Source: Pseudomonas aegrilactucae
GTDB taxonomy: Bacteria > Pseudomonadota > Gammaproteobacteria > Pseudomonadales > Pseudomonadaceae
Direction: 5' to 3'
DNA length: 64,000 bases
Assembly (NCBI RefSeq): GCF_019168305.1
Contig: NZ_JAHTBI010000056.1
Location: 1 to 64,000, forward strand
Shown: positions 17,199 through 25,946 of the stretch, in pieces
Layout: every line of letters begins with the position of its first letter
Numbering within the stretch: the stretch's first letter is position 1
Translations under genes and position numbers: made by a program
The notes under the pieces: generated by a model
Database searches by the model: none
Seen by the model: the letters and a program-made list of their open reading frames with translations, nothing else
What the model was told of the DNA's origin: nothing

Positions 17199-19187
17199 AT
17201 GCGCACTGTGCTGATTGTTTTGCTGGGCTGGCTGCCACTGCTGGCCGGCGCGGTCGATTTCGACGATGCCACCCGCCAACTGCCGCTGGGGCGGCTGATG
17301 CAGGTGTATGAAGACCGTGACGGCAGCGCGAGCATCGCCCAGGTCAGTTCGCCGGCGTTTGCCGCGCAGTTTCGCCCGCACCAGGCCCAGGTGCTGAACG
17401 CCGGCTACTCGACATCGGTGTTCTGGGTCCGGTTAGACCTGCATTACGTTGCCCTGCCACAGGCCGCCCCGCGCAACTGGTTGCTGGAGCTGGCGTACCC
17501 GCCGCTGGACCATCTGGAACTCTACCTGCCCGATGCAGCCGGCCATTACGCCCTGGCACAGCGCACCGGTGATGCCTTGCCCTATGCCAGCCGACAGCTG
17601 CGCCAGGACAATTACCTGTTCAACCTGCCGTTTACCCCGGGCCAGTCGAGCACGCTGTACCTGCGCCTGCACAGCGAGGGCTCGGTGCAGGCGCCGCTGA
17701 CCCTGTGGTCGAGCGATGCGTATCTGGAGGCCCAGCCCACCCGGCTGTACATGCTCGGGCTGATCTACGGCGTGCTGCTGGGGATGCTGGTGTACAACCT
17801 GTTCATCTATCTCAGCGTGCGCGATACCAGCTACCTCTACTACATCCTCTACATCGCCTCGTTCGGCCTGTACCAGGTGTCGGTCAACGGTGCCGGGGTG
17901 GCGTACTTCTGGCCCGACAGCCCCTGGTGGGCGAATGCGTGCACACCACTGTTCATCGGTGCGGCGGGGCTGTTCGGCTGCCAGTTTGCGCGCAGCTTCC
18001 TGCAGATGGCCAGCCTCAGTCGTGGTTTCGATACCTTCCTCAAGGTACTGATCGGCTGCTCGGCGCTGGTGATGGTGATGTCGCTGAGTTTCAGCTACGG
18101 CATCGCCCTGCGCCTGGCCACCGCGCTGGCGCTGGTGTTCACCGTGAGCATCTTTGCCGCCGGGGTGTTCGCCTGGCGCCGTGGCCTGCGGGTGGCGCGC
18201 TACTTCATCATCGCCTGGTCGGCCTTTCTGCTGGGCGGCCTGGTCAACACACTGATGGTGCTGGGCTACCTGCCCAACGTGTTTCTGACCATGTATGCCA
18301 GCCAGATCGGTTCGGCGCTGGAGGTGGGCCTGCTGTCGCTGGCGCTGGCCGATCGCATCAACAGCATGCGTGACGAGCAGGCCCGTACCCTGCGTGAAGC
18401 CGGGCAGACGCTTGAGCAGGCCAACCTGCAGTTGGCCCACAGCAACCGGCTCAAGGACGAGTTCCTGGCCACCGTGACCCATGAGCTGCGCACCCCGATG
18501 AACGGCGTGATCGGTTCGCTGGAGCTGATGCAGATGGTCTCCAGCGAGCAGGAACTGACCCAGTACCAGCACACCGCCAGTGCCGCGGCGCAGAACATGA
18601 TGCGCATGGTCGACGACATTCTGATCCTTACCGAACTGCAAGCCGGCCGCCTGCGTGCGCAACCGGAGCTGTTCAACGTGCGCGGCCTGCTGCACGAGCT
18701 GCGGGTGCGCTTCCTGCCACTGGCGCAGGAAAAGGGCCTGTTCTTCAACCTGGACGCCGGCATGGACCTGCCGGACATGGTCTGGGGCGATCGGCGCAAG
18801 CTGGCGATGTGCCTGAGCTACCTGCTCGACAACGCAATCAAGTTCACCCACCGTGGCGGCGTACTGCTGACCGTGCGCATCCGCCAGCCCGCCGCGCCGC
18901 AGCCGGGCCTGACCTTCAGCGTTCGCGACAGCGGCATCGGCTTTGCGTGCCTGGATGACGCGGTGCTCTACCAGCGCTTCTTCCAGGTCGATGGCTCGAT
19001 GAGCCGCGAGTACGGTGGCCTGGGCATCGGCTTGTCGATCTGTCGCAAACTGGCGCAGTTGATCGACGGGCACTTGCGCCACGAGTCACGCCCGGGCGAG
19101 GGCAGTTGCTTTGAACTGAGCCTGGCCACGCCGCTGCCGTGCGGTGTTGCCGCTGGGCTGGCGCCGGGGCAAGTCGTGGCGAATTAG
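17199..19187 (+). CDS. ladS: LadS-type 7TMR-DISM sensor histidine kinase lacking a receiver domain
   Basis: Inner-membrane sensor kinase of 662 residues. A signal peptide (1-18) leads a periplasmic DISMED2-type sensor domain (about 30-170), a seven-helix 7TMR-DISM block (about 183-385), a short coiled coil (390-418), a HisKA domain with His428 in TVTHELRTPMNG, and a HATPase domain with DNAIKF and GLGIGLS. Position next to thiD-thiE-hemL, domain order and sensor type match P. aeruginosa LadS, which feeds the Gac/Rsm switch. That protein, as I recall, also has a C-terminal receiver; here the frame stops after the ATPase domain and only 75 bases remain before the next gene. The name is therefore an orthology inference. 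Confidence 0.78.
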   Translation: MRTVLIVLLGWLPLLAGAVDFDDATRQLPLGRLMQVYEDRDGSASIAQVSSPAFAAQFRPHQAQVLNAGYSTSVFWVRLDLHYVALPQAAPRNWLLELAYPPLDHLELYLPDAAGHYALAQRTGDALPYASRQLRQDNYLFNLPFTPGQSSTLYLRLHSEGSVQAPLTLWSSDAYLEAQPTRLYMLGLIYGVLLGMLVYNLFIYLSVRDTSYLYYILYIASFGLYQVSVNGAGVAYFWPDSPWWANACTPLFIGAAGLFGCQFARSFLQMASLSRGFDTFLKVLIGCSALVMVMSLSFSYGIALRLATALALVFTVSIFAAGVFAWRRGLRVARYFIIAWSAFLLGGLVNTLMVLGYLPNVFLTMYASQIGSALEVGLLSLALADRINSMRDEQARTLREAGQTLEQANLQLAHSNRLKDEFLATVTHELRTPMNGVIGSLELMQMVSSEQELTQYQHTASAAAQNMMRMVDDILILTELQAGRLRAQPELFNVRGLLHELRVRFLPLAQEKGLFFNLDAGMDLPDMVWGDRRKLAMCLSYLLDNAIKFTHRGGVLLTVRIRQPAAPQPGLTFSVRDSGIGFACLDDAVLYQRFFQVDGSMSREYGGLGIGLSICRKLAQLIDGHLRHESRPGEGSCFELSLATPLPCGVAAGLAPGQVVAN

Positions 19188-19262
19188 GCGGTTTTGTCAC
19201 TTTGAGTCGGGGGCAGGGCGTGATTCACTGAAAACCACGTCCGGATCAGCCAGGAGTCCCCG

Positions 19263-20915
19263 ATGAACCTGCACCAGTACGCCGAAACCCACACGGTCAC
19301 CAATCAGCCGCCGAGCCTGGATGGCGCCAACCTGTACCGTCTCGACCTGCCGTTGCAGGCGTGGGCCCGGCGCTATGGCGCTGGCTGGGCGCAGGCACGG
19401 ATCGATGCCTACGGGGCGCTGGCGGGTGGCCCCCTGATGGCAGCAGGGTTCCTGGCCAATGCGCACAAGCCGCAGTTCAGCAGCCATGATCGCTATGGCC
19501 ACCGGGTCGACCTGGTGGAGTTTCATCCCGCCTATCACGAGCTGATGCGCACGGCCATCGAGCACGGCCTGCCGTCATTGCCCTGGGCCGAGCCGCGCGC
19601 CGGGGCGCACGTGGCACGTGCCGCGATGACCTACCTGCACAGCCAGGCCGAAGCCGGCAGTGGCTGCCCGCTGACCATGACCTTCGCCTCGGTGCCTGCG
19701 CTCAGGCTGCAGCCCGAGCTTGCACGGTACTGGTTGCCCAAGGTGCTGGCCACTGCCTACGACCCGCGCAACATCGGCGACCGGCACAAGGTGGGGGTGA
19801 CCCTGGGCATGGCCATGACCGAGAAGCAGGGCGGCACCGACGTGCGAGCCAACACCACACGCGCCTATCCGGTGGGCGCGGCGGGGCCGGGCCAGGCCTA
19901 CGAGCTGGTGGGGCACAAGTGGTTCTGCTCGGCGCCGATGTGCGATGCGTTCCTGACCCTGGCACAGACCGACAAGGGCCTGAGCTGCTTTCTGCTGCCG
20001 CGCCATCGCCCCGATGACAGCCACAACCAGTTCTATATCCAGCGCCTGAAGAACAAGCTGGGCAACTGCTCGAACGCCTCCAGCGAAGTCGAGTTTCGGG
20101 GTGCCCTGGCCTGGATGATCGGTGAAGAAGGGCGGGGCGTGCCGACCATCATCGAGATGGTCGCCATGACCCGGTTCGACTGCATGGTCGGCTCCAGTGC
20201 ATTGATGCGCCAGGCACTGACCCAGGCGGCGCACCACTGTGCGCACCGCACGGTGGGCGGCCGGGTACTGGCCGAGCAGCCGTTGATGCAGAACGTGCTG
20301 GCGGACCTGGCGCTGGAAAGCGAAGCGGCGCTGGCCCTGAGCCTGCGCATGGGGCACGCACTGGACCAGCCACAGGACGCGCATCAGGTGCGCTTTGCCC
20401 GGCTGGTGACCGCCGTGGGCAAGTACTGGATCTGCAAGCGTGCGCCGGCCATGATCAACGAGGCCGCCGAGTGCCTGGGCGGCGCCGGTTATGTGGAGGA
20501 CAGCATCCTGCCCAGGCTGTACCGCGAGGCGCCGGTCAACTCCACCTGGGAAGGCTCGGGCAACGTGCAGTGCCTGGACGTGCTGCGCGCCGTGTCCAAG
20601 GAGCCCGGGGTGCTCGACACGCTGTTCGCCGAGCTGGGGGACGGCCATGGCGACCCGCGCCTGGCGGCGCATATCGGCAACCTCAAGGCGGCCCTCGCCG
20701 ATACCGCCGACATCCAGTACCGGGCGCGCCAGCTCACCGAAGACATCGCGCTGGGGCTGCAGGCCAGGCTGCTGCTGGAGGCGGGCAATGCCGCCGTCAG
20801 CGACGCGTTCATCGCCAGCCGCCTGGGCGCTAGCGCACGGGTATACGGTGCATTGCCGCGCGGCGTCGATGTGGCGGCGCTGGTGCAACGCTCGACGCTG
20901 AACTGGCCGCTCTAA
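19263..20915 (+). CDS. AidB-like acyl-CoA dehydrogenase
   Basis: FAD-dependent acyl-CoA dehydrogenase-fold protein of 550 residues, the length of E. coli AidB (about 540). The signature MAMTEKQGGTDVRANTTRA and the later FDCMVGSSALMRQAL and EAAECLGGAGYVEDS belong to the AidB branch. AidB is induced by alkylation damage and binds DNA in E. coli; whether this protein dehydrogenates a substrate or protects DNA cannot be told. The start ATG at 19263 is preceded by AGGAG. It lies between ladS and amn, all on the plus strand with short gaps. Confidence 0.88.
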   Translation: MNLHQYAETHTVTNQPPSLDGANLYRLDLPLQAWARRYGAGWAQARIDAYGALAGGPLMAAGFLANAHKPQFSSHDRYGHRVDLVEFHPAYHELMRTAIEHGLPSLPWAEPRAGAHVARAAMTYLHSQAEAGSGCPLTMTFASVPALRLQPELARYWLPKVLATAYDPRNIGDRHKVGVTLGMAMTEKQGGTDVRANTTRAYPVGAAGPGQAYELVGHKWFCSAPMCDAFLTLAQTDKGLSCFLLPRHRPDDSHNQFYIQRLKNKLGNCSNASSEVEFRGALAWMIGEEGRGVPTIIEMVAMTRFDCMVGSSALMRQALTQAAHHCAHRTVGGRVLAEQPLMQNVLADLALESEAALALSLRMGHALDQPQDAHQVRFARLVTAVGKYWICKRAPAMINEAAECLGGAGYVEDSILPRLYREAPVNSTWEGSGNVQCLDVLRAVSKEPGVLDTLFAELGDGHGDPRLAAHIGNLKAALADTADIQYRARQLTEDIALGLQARLLLEAGNAAVSDAFIASRLGASARVYGALPRGVDVAALVQRSTLNWPL

Positions 20916-20980
20916 CGTGCGTGCCTTTGCCGGCGGATGTAGGCAAGATGGGCCCATGCATGTCAGACAGGAAGTACATT

Positions 20981-22453
20981 GTGAGCCGTACTGATGAAGC
21001 CTTCGTTGTCGTAGAAACCGCCGAGCAAGCCGTCGATCGTCTGGCGGCGTTGCACGCGTGCGCCACTGCCGCCCTTAGCCAGGCGCTCAAGCGTTACCTC
21101 AAGGACCGTACCGAGCCGGATGCCGCTGAGCGTGCGCAGTTTCGCTACCCCGAACTGCGCCTGACCTACCAGTACCAGGGCGAGGTGCCGGTGATCACCC
21201 GCGCTTATGCCAAGGTACAACTGCCGGGCACCTACAGCATCACCGTGACCCAGCCGGCGGCCTTTCGCGGCTACCTGCTCGAGCAGCTCGGGCCGCTGAT
21301 GCGAGACTTCACCGTGATGGTCGAGGTGGGCCTGAGCGAACAGAATATTCCCTACCCCTATGTGGTCGAGCAGGGTGATGAGCTGGCCGGCACCGGCATC
21401 ACCGCCGCCGCGCTGGCGCGGGTATTCCCCAGTACCGACCTGTCGGCGGCCACCGACGGCATTGCCGACGGCCTGTACGACTGGGCCAATGTCGACCCGC
21501 TGCCGCTGGCGCTGTTCGACGCGGCGCGAGTCGACTTCTCGCTGCGCCGGCTGGTGCACTATACCGGCAGCGACTGGCGGCATGTGCAGCCGTGGATCCT
21601 GCTGACCAACTACCACCGCTACGTCGACCAGTTCATCACCCATGGCCTGGAGCAACTGCGCGAAGACCCGCGTTTCGTGCGTATGGTGCTGCCCGGCAAC
21701 GTGGTGATCGAAAAGGCCATGGACAACGGCGAGGCCCAGGCGCTGGTGGCCGGGGTGGTGTGGCACCGTTACCAGATGCCGGCCTATCACCTGATCGCCG
21801 CCGACGGCCATGGCATTACCCTGGTCAACATCGGCGTGGGCCCCTCCAACGCCAAGAACATCACCGACCACCTGGCGGTGCTGCGCCCGCACTGCTGGCT
21901 GATGATCGGCCACTGCGGCGGCCTGCGTCAGTCGCAGACCATTGGCGACTACGTGCTGGCCCACGCCTACATGCGCCGCGACGGCATTCTCGACCGCGTC
22001 CTGCCCCCCAACATCCCGATCCCGGCACTGGCCGAGGTGCAGTTGGCCTTGCAGGAGGCTGCGGCACAGGTCACCGGTGAACGTGGCGACGAGCTGAAAA
22101 AACGCCTGCGCACCGGTACCGTGCTGACCTATGACGACCGCAACTGGGAGCTGCGCTGGGCTCAGGAGCGACCGCTGATCAACCTGTCCCGTGCCGTGGC
22201 CGTGGACATGGAAAGCGGCACCATTGCGGCCCAGGGCTATCGCCTGCGCGTCCCGTACGGCACGCTGCTGTGCGTGTCGGACAAGCCGCTGCACAGCGAG
22301 ATCAAGTTGCCGGGGGCGGCCAACGCCTTCTACAACCGGGCGGTCAGCCAGCACCTGAAGATCGGTATCGCCGCACTCGACCTGCTGCGCACCGAACTCA
22401 ATGCGCTGCACTCGCGTAAACTGCGCAGTTTCGACGAGCCGCCGTTCCGCTGA
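20981..22453 (+). CDS. amn: AMP nucleosidase
   Basis: Hydrolyses AMP to adenine and ribose-5-phosphate, controlling adenylate levels. The protein has an N-terminal Amn-specific domain (to about residue 180) and a C-terminal nucleoside-phosphorylase-like domain with the glycine-rich IGHCGGLR and the ribose-binding AVAVDMESGTIAA. The GTG at 20981 (490 residues) is preferred because AGGAAG stands 6 bases in front of it; an in-frame ATG at 20960 would add seven residues. Six bases separate it from rluE. Confidence 0.93.
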   Translation: MSRTDEAFVVVETAEQAVDRLAALHACATAALSQALKRYLKDRTEPDAAERAQFRYPELRLTYQYQGEVPVITRAYAKVQLPGTYSITVTQPAAFRGYLLEQLGPLMRDFTVMVEVGLSEQNIPYPYVVEQGDELAGTGITAAALARVFPSTDLSAATDGIADGLYDWANVDPLPLALFDAARVDFSLRRLVHYTGSDWRHVQPWILLTNYHRYVDQFITHGLEQLREDPRFVRMVLPGNVVIEKAMDNGEAQALVAGVVWHRYQMPAYHLIAADGHGITLVNIGVGPSNAKNITDHLAVLRPHCWLMIGHCGGLRQSQTIGDYVLAHAYMRRDGILDRVLPPNIPIPALAEVQLALQEAAAQVTGERGDELKKRLRTGTVLTYDDRNWELRWAQERPLINLSRAVAVDMESGTIAAQGYRLRVPYGTLLCVSDKPLHSEIKLPGAANAFYNRAVSQHLKIGIAALDLLRTELNALHSRKLRSFDEPPFR

Positions 22454-22459
22454 GGCCCC

Positions 22460-23089
22460 ATGCCGTTACCCCCACGTTCCAAGCCGCGCCCTGGCGCGGC
22501 CAAACCCGCCGGCCCGCGTCGCCCGCCCAAGACACCGCCGGCCGAGCCGAAGCTGATCCTGTTCAACAAGCCGTTCGACGTACTGACCCAGTTCAGCGAC
22601 GGCGAGGGCCGCGCCACGCTCAAGGACTTCATCGCCATTCCCGGCGTGTACCCGGCCGGGCGCCTGGATCGCGACAGCGAAGGCCTGTTGCTGCTGACCA
22701 ATGACGGCCAGTTGCAGGCGCGCATCGCCGATCCCAGGCACAAGCTGCCCAAGACCTACTGGGTGCAGGTAGAGGGTGAACCGAGCGAAGCACAGTTGCA
22801 GCGCCTGCGTGAGGGCGTGGAACTGAACGATGGCATGACCTTGCCGGCCGAGGCGCGCCAGCTCGACGAGCCTGAGCTGTGGCCACGCAACCCGCCGGTA
22901 CGCTTTCGCAAGAGTATCCCGACCGCCTGGCTGGAACTGGTGATCAGGGAAGGGCGCAACCGCCAGGTGCGGCGCATGACGGCCGCCGTCGGCCTGCCGA
23001 CCCTGCGCCTGGTGCGCGTGCGGATCGGCGACTGGAGCCTTGACGGGCTGGCGCAGGGCCAGTGGCGCGAAGTGCCGGCACGGCGCTAG
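22460..23089 (+). CDS. rluE: 23S rRNA pseudouridine(2457) synthase
   Basis: RsuA/RluE-family pseudouridine synthase, 209 residues. After a basic proline-rich N-terminus (1-30) comes LILFNKPFDVLTQF, the catalytic motif GRLDRDSEGLLLLTNDG with the conserved Asp, and the C-terminal REGRNRQVRRM. The absence of an N-terminal S4 domain and the size fit RluE rather than RsuA or RluB. It starts 6 bases after amn, probably cotranscribed, and overlaps the convergent DUF2788 gene by 4 bases. Confidence 0.9.
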   Translation: MPLPPRSKPRPGAAKPAGPRRPPKTPPAEPKLILFNKPFDVLTQFSDGEGRATLKDFIAIPGVYPAGRLDRDSEGLLLLTNDGQLQARIADPRHKLPKTYWVQVEGEPSEAQLQRLREGVELNDGMTLPAEARQLDEPELWPRNPPVRFRKSIPTAWLELVIREGRNRQVRRMTAAVGLPTLRLVRVRIGDWSLDGLAQGQWREVPARR

Positions 23090-23289
23090 ACGCCTTCGAT
23101 GTAGCCGATGACCACGCTTTTGATGACGAAGGCGAGGATGCCCAGGCCCAGCACGAAAAACAGGATGAAGGTGCCGAACTTGCCGGCCTTGGATTTTTTC
23201 GCCAGGTCCCAGACGATAAAACCCATGAAACCAATCAGGAGGGTGACCAGGATGGTCATCATCCATTCTTCGAACAACGCAGGATCCAT
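23086..23289 (-). CDS. DUF2788-family small membrane protein
   Basis: A 67-residue protein with two predicted membrane helices (about 10-27 and 37-60) joined by a basic loop (LAKKSKAGK). The opening MDPALFEEW and the spacing match DUF2788, a small family frequent in Pseudomonas. The start at 23289 is preceded by GGAG; the longer frame has no hydrophobic start. It overlaps the 3' end of rluE by 4 bases on the opposite strand. Function unknown. Confidence 0.87.
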   Translation of the reverse strand: MDPALFEEWMMTILVTLLIGFMGFIVWDLAKKSKAGKFGTFILFFVLGLGILAFVIKSVVIGYIEGV

Positions 23290-23344
23290 CGATCTTCTCC
23301 GGCAGGTTGAAGCGCGCCAGTATACGCCCGCCCTCCGGTGCTGA

Positions 23345-23821
23345 CTAACGCAGGTGCGTGAGCGGCATTTCGGTGCTGGCCAGTACCTGGTTGAGCACAA
23401 AGCTGGAGCGTACGCTGGTGACGCCTTCGATACGGGTCAGGTGGCCGAGCAGCAGCTTCTGGTAATGGTCCATGTCGGGCACCACCACCTTGAGCTGGTA
23501 GTCGGCATCCATCCCGGTGACCAGGCTGCATTCAAGCACCTGGGGCAGGCCGCGAATCGCCGCCTCGAAGGTCTCGAAGCGCTCGGGGGTGTGCCGGTCC
23601 ATGCCGATCAGTACATAGGCGGTCAGGCTCAGGCCGAGCTTCTTGCGGTCGAGCAGAGCCACCTGGCGCGAGATGTAGCCATCGTCCTCAAGCTGTTTGA
23701 CCCGCCGCGAACAGGGTGAGGGTGACAGGCCGATGCGCTCGGCCAGTTCCTGGTTGGAGATGCGCGCATCGCGCTGCAGTTCGGCAAGAATGCTCAGGTC
23801 ATAGCGGTCAAGCTTGCTCAT
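23345..23821 (-). CDS. Lrp/AsnC-family transcriptional regulator
   Basis: A 158-residue regulator with an N-terminal winged helix-turn-helix (about 1-60; DRYDLSILAELQRDARISNQ, then ELAERIGLSPSPCSRRVKQL) and a C-terminal RAM ligand-binding domain (about 65-150). The PSPCSRR recognition helix is the form seen in true Lrp-like members, which usually respond to amino acids and act on a neighbouring gene. No obvious amino-acid gene lies next door; the upstream side is a 400-base gene-free region with a possible structured RNA. Confidence 0.9.
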   Translation of the reverse strand: MSKLDRYDLSILAELQRDARISNQELAERIGLSPSPCSRRVKQLEDDGYISRQVALLDRKKLGLSLTAYVLIGMDRHTPERFETFEAAIRGLPQVLECSLVTGMDADYQLKVVVPDMDHYQKLLLGHLTRIEGVTSVRSSFVLNQVLASTEMPLTHLR

Positions 23822-23944
23822 GGATGAAGCCTTTTCTGTTTCGATTGCGGTGGATTATCAATCTTTAGTTAAAAATTGCGCAAGTGCTGTTTTGTTGAGC
23901 AATTTTAGCAATCCTCTGTCGTGCGACTTTCTTATTATGGTCAA

Positions 23945-24133
23945 CAGAATCACTGCCCGGACAGATGTCCACGGCGGCGCCCCAATCAGGGGCGCTGCGG
24001 CCAGCAACCCCACCGGGTTGTGCTTGGCCCCCGGGCTGCACACTGTCCACCAGACGGCGTGAGGTGAGCAGGCGCCACAAGCGCCGAGCAAGGACGAAAT
24101 TCTCGAAGGGTGGCCTCAGGGTCACCCTTTTTT
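23945..24133 (+). ncRNA. Candidate structured small RNA or leader
   Basis: In the 400-base gap between the Lrp-type gene and the DUF6515 gene no convincing coding frame exists, but the plus strand can fold well. GGACAG (23959-23964) pairs with CUGUCC (24043-24048) and closes a three-way junction. Inside are a 10-bp stem with an AAUCA loop (23974-23998) and a second stem (23999-24029). A hairpin GGCGC/GCGCC follows (24071-24085), then a strong intrinsic terminator (24106-24133). A TATTAT box at 23933-23938 could be a -10 element, but I see no good -35. The 5' end is a guess. It might be a free small RNA, or a leader that ends before the gene at 24222. I do not recognise a known family. Confidence 0.5.
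24106..24133 (+). terminator. Intrinsic terminator
   Basis: Ten-base-pair stem (AAGGGUGGCC against GGUCACCCUU, one G-U pair), tetraloop UCAG and six U. It ends the possible structured RNA, 88 bases before the next plus-strand gene. Confidence 0.9.
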
Positions 24134-24221
24134 GTTGCCTGTGATTTTTCATCGAGCTGGCGATACTGCGTTGCAAACGGCCTGATAAAGTGAAGGCCAA
24201 CCGCGAGCGGGAGAGTAACGC

Positions 24222-25031
24222 ATGAAGTCGCGCATCTGGCAGTTGGCAGGTGTTGGTTTGCTTTGTTTGAGCCTGAATGTGCAGGCGCTGGGTGATCGCC
24301 ATGGTCCACAGCAGGACCCCAATGGCGGGGAGCGTGCGCCGGCGTCTTCGCCACTGAATTCGCGCCCCGACGAGGTGCAGCAGACCCAGCCGCCACGCCA
24401 GGGTTATTACCGTGATGTACCACGGCGCAACGACGGCAATCAGCATTGGCAAGCCGGCGGGCCCGGCCAGCGGCCGGGCAATGGTAATGGTCACGGCAAT
24501 GGCAATGGCTGGGGCCCAGGGCCGCAGTATCGGCCGGGGCACACCATCGACCGCTTCCCCGACCCGTACCGGCGCGTGCCGTATCGCGGTCACGACTATT
24601 ACTACTCCGGCGGCTATTGGTATCAGCCGCAGGGGCCACGTTATGTGGTGGTGGCGCCGCCTTACGGGGTGCGGGTGAACTACCTGCCCGACTATGCGCG
24701 GCAGGTGTGGGTGGGCAGTGCGTTGTTCTTCCTGGCCGCCGGCACCTACTACCAGTACCAGGAGGACAGCCGTGAGTACGTGGTGGTGAACCCGCCGGTG
24801 GCCAGTGCCCCGGTGCAGCAGGGCAGCGGCTATGACGTGATTGCCTACCCGGCCTACGGGCAGACGCCGCAGCAGGTCGAGCAGGACCGTTACCAGTGCC
24901 ATCGCTGGGCGGTGGAGCAGACCGGGTTTGATCCGGCCGCAGCGACCTATGCACCGCCGGCGCAGGTGGCGGACAGCTACCGCAGGGCGTTGGGCGCGTG
25001 CTTGAGCGGGCGCGGTTACAGCGTCAACTGA
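24222..25031 (+). CDS. Secreted DUF6515-type Gly/Tyr/Pro-rich protein
   Basis: A 269-residue protein with a signal peptide (1-22, ending VQALG). Residues 30-110 are low-complexity, with a GNGNGHGNGNGWGPG run. The middle (about 118-150) is rich in Tyr (YYYSGGYWYQPQG) and is followed by a hydrophobic stretch (VGSALFFLAAGTYY, about 165-180). The C-terminal part (about 215-265) has two Cys and the pattern YQCHRWAVEQTGFDP, which belongs to the DUF6515-type family. It is probably periplasmic or membrane-associated; function unknown. It lies beyond the terminator of the possible RNA and ends at a REP-like hairpin. Confidence 0.8.
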   Translation: MKSRIWQLAGVGLLCLSLNVQALGDRHGPQQDPNGGERAPASSPLNSRPDEVQQTQPPRQGYYRDVPRRNDGNQHWQAGGPGQRPGNGNGHGNGNGWGPGPQYRPGHTIDRFPDPYRRVPYRGHDYYYSGGYWYQPQGPRYVVVAPPYGVRVNYLPDYARQVWVGSALFFLAAGTYYQYQEDSREYVVVNPPVASAPVQQGSGYDVIAYPAYGQTPQQVEQDRYQCHRWAVEQTGFDPAAATYAPPAQVADSYRRALGACLSGRGYSVN

Positions 25032-25041
25032 CGATCAACAG

Positions 25042-25063
25042 CTTCGCTGGCTTGCCAGCGAAG
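25042..25063. repeat. Short REP-derived hairpin
   Basis: Perfect inverted repeat CTTCGCTGG-CTTG-CCAGCGAAG, a reduced form of the REP core used elsewhere in the window. It lies between two convergent genes and may block transcription from either side. Confidence 0.75.
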
Positions 25064-25073
25064 AGGCCCTTGG

Positions 25074-25946
25074 TTACCCCACCGGGTCGGCATGCACCAG
25101 CACTTCGGCCTTGGGATACGCGCGGTGAATCGCCGCTGCTGCTGCATCGCACAACCCGTGCGCCTCGGTCAGTGGCATCGCCCCCGGCAATTCCAGGTGC
25201 ACCTGCACGAACCAGTGGTTGCCCGACACCCGAGTACGCAGGTCATGTGCACCCACCACCCCGGGCACGCTGCAGGCCAGGGCCAGCATCTGCTCGCTCA
25301 CGTCGCCGGGCAGTTCCTTGTCCATCAGGATCGCCGCGCTTTCACGGGCGATCTGCAGTGCGCTCCACAGGATGTACAACGCGATCCCCAGCCCGAAGAA
25401 CGCATCCAACTGCGGCCAGCCAAATCGCGCCAGCACCAGCGCCAGCAGAATGCTGGCGTTGAGCAGCAGGTCGGAGCGGTAGTGCAGCGAGTCCGCACGC
25501 ACTGCCGTGGAGCCCGTGATGCGTACCACCCGCGCCTGCAACAGCAGCAATGCCACGGTCAGCGCCAGCGACAGCAGCATGACCACGATACCCAGCGTTG
25601 CATCGCCCAGCGGCTGCGGGGTCTGCACGCGTTCCAGCGCCTGTGCCCCGATCAGCACCGCGCTCACGCCGATGAACAGCGCTTGCGCCATACCGGCCAG
25701 CGCCTCGGCCTTGCCGTGTCCATAGCGGTGATCGTCGTCGGCCGGGCGCAGCGCGTAGCGCACCGCCAGCAGGTTGAGAAACGAGGCCACGCCGTCGAGC
25801 AGCGAGTCGGTCAGCCCGGCCAGCAGGCTCACCGAGCCGCTGAACCACCAGGCGATCGCCTTGCTCACGATCAGGATGGCGGCCACCGCCAGCGAGGCGC
25901 TGGTGGCCAGGCGCAGCAGGCGGGCGTGTTCTGCGCGGGTGTGCAT
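25074..25946 (-). CDS. fieF: FieF-type cation diffusion facilitator (metal/proton antiporter)
   Basis: Inner-membrane exporter of divalent metals, 290 residues. Six membrane helices (about 14-205) are followed by a cytoplasmic metal-binding domain (about 210-290). The transport site is of the FieF type: TDSLLD (Asp-x3-Asp) in helix 2 and HYRSD (His-x3-Asp) in helix 5, a combination linked to zinc, iron or cadmium export. HRYGHGKAE after helix 2 is the usual family motif. The ATG at 25946 shares its first base with the stop of the upstream lipoprotein gene, so the two are probably coupled. Confidence 0.92.
   Translation of the reverse strand: MHTRAEHARLLRLATSASLAVAAILIVSKAIAWWFSGSVSLLAGLTDSLLDGVASFLNLLAVRYALRPADDDHRYGHGKAEALAGMAQALFIGVSAVLIGAQALERVQTPQPLGDATLGIVVMLLSLALTVALLLLQARVVRITGSTAVRADSLHYRSDLLLNASILLALVLARFGWPQLDAFFGLGIALYILWSALQIARESAAILMDKELPGDVSEQMLALACSVPGVVGAHDLRTRVSGNHWFVQVHLELPGAMPLTEAHGLCDAAAAAIHRAYPKAEVLVHADPVG

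Noticed and set aside
23814..24062. Short plus-strand coding frame in the region of the possible RNA
   Set aside because: No Shine-Dalgarno, no domain, and it would run into the Lrp-type gene's start region; the RNA fold explains the conserved-looking pattern better.
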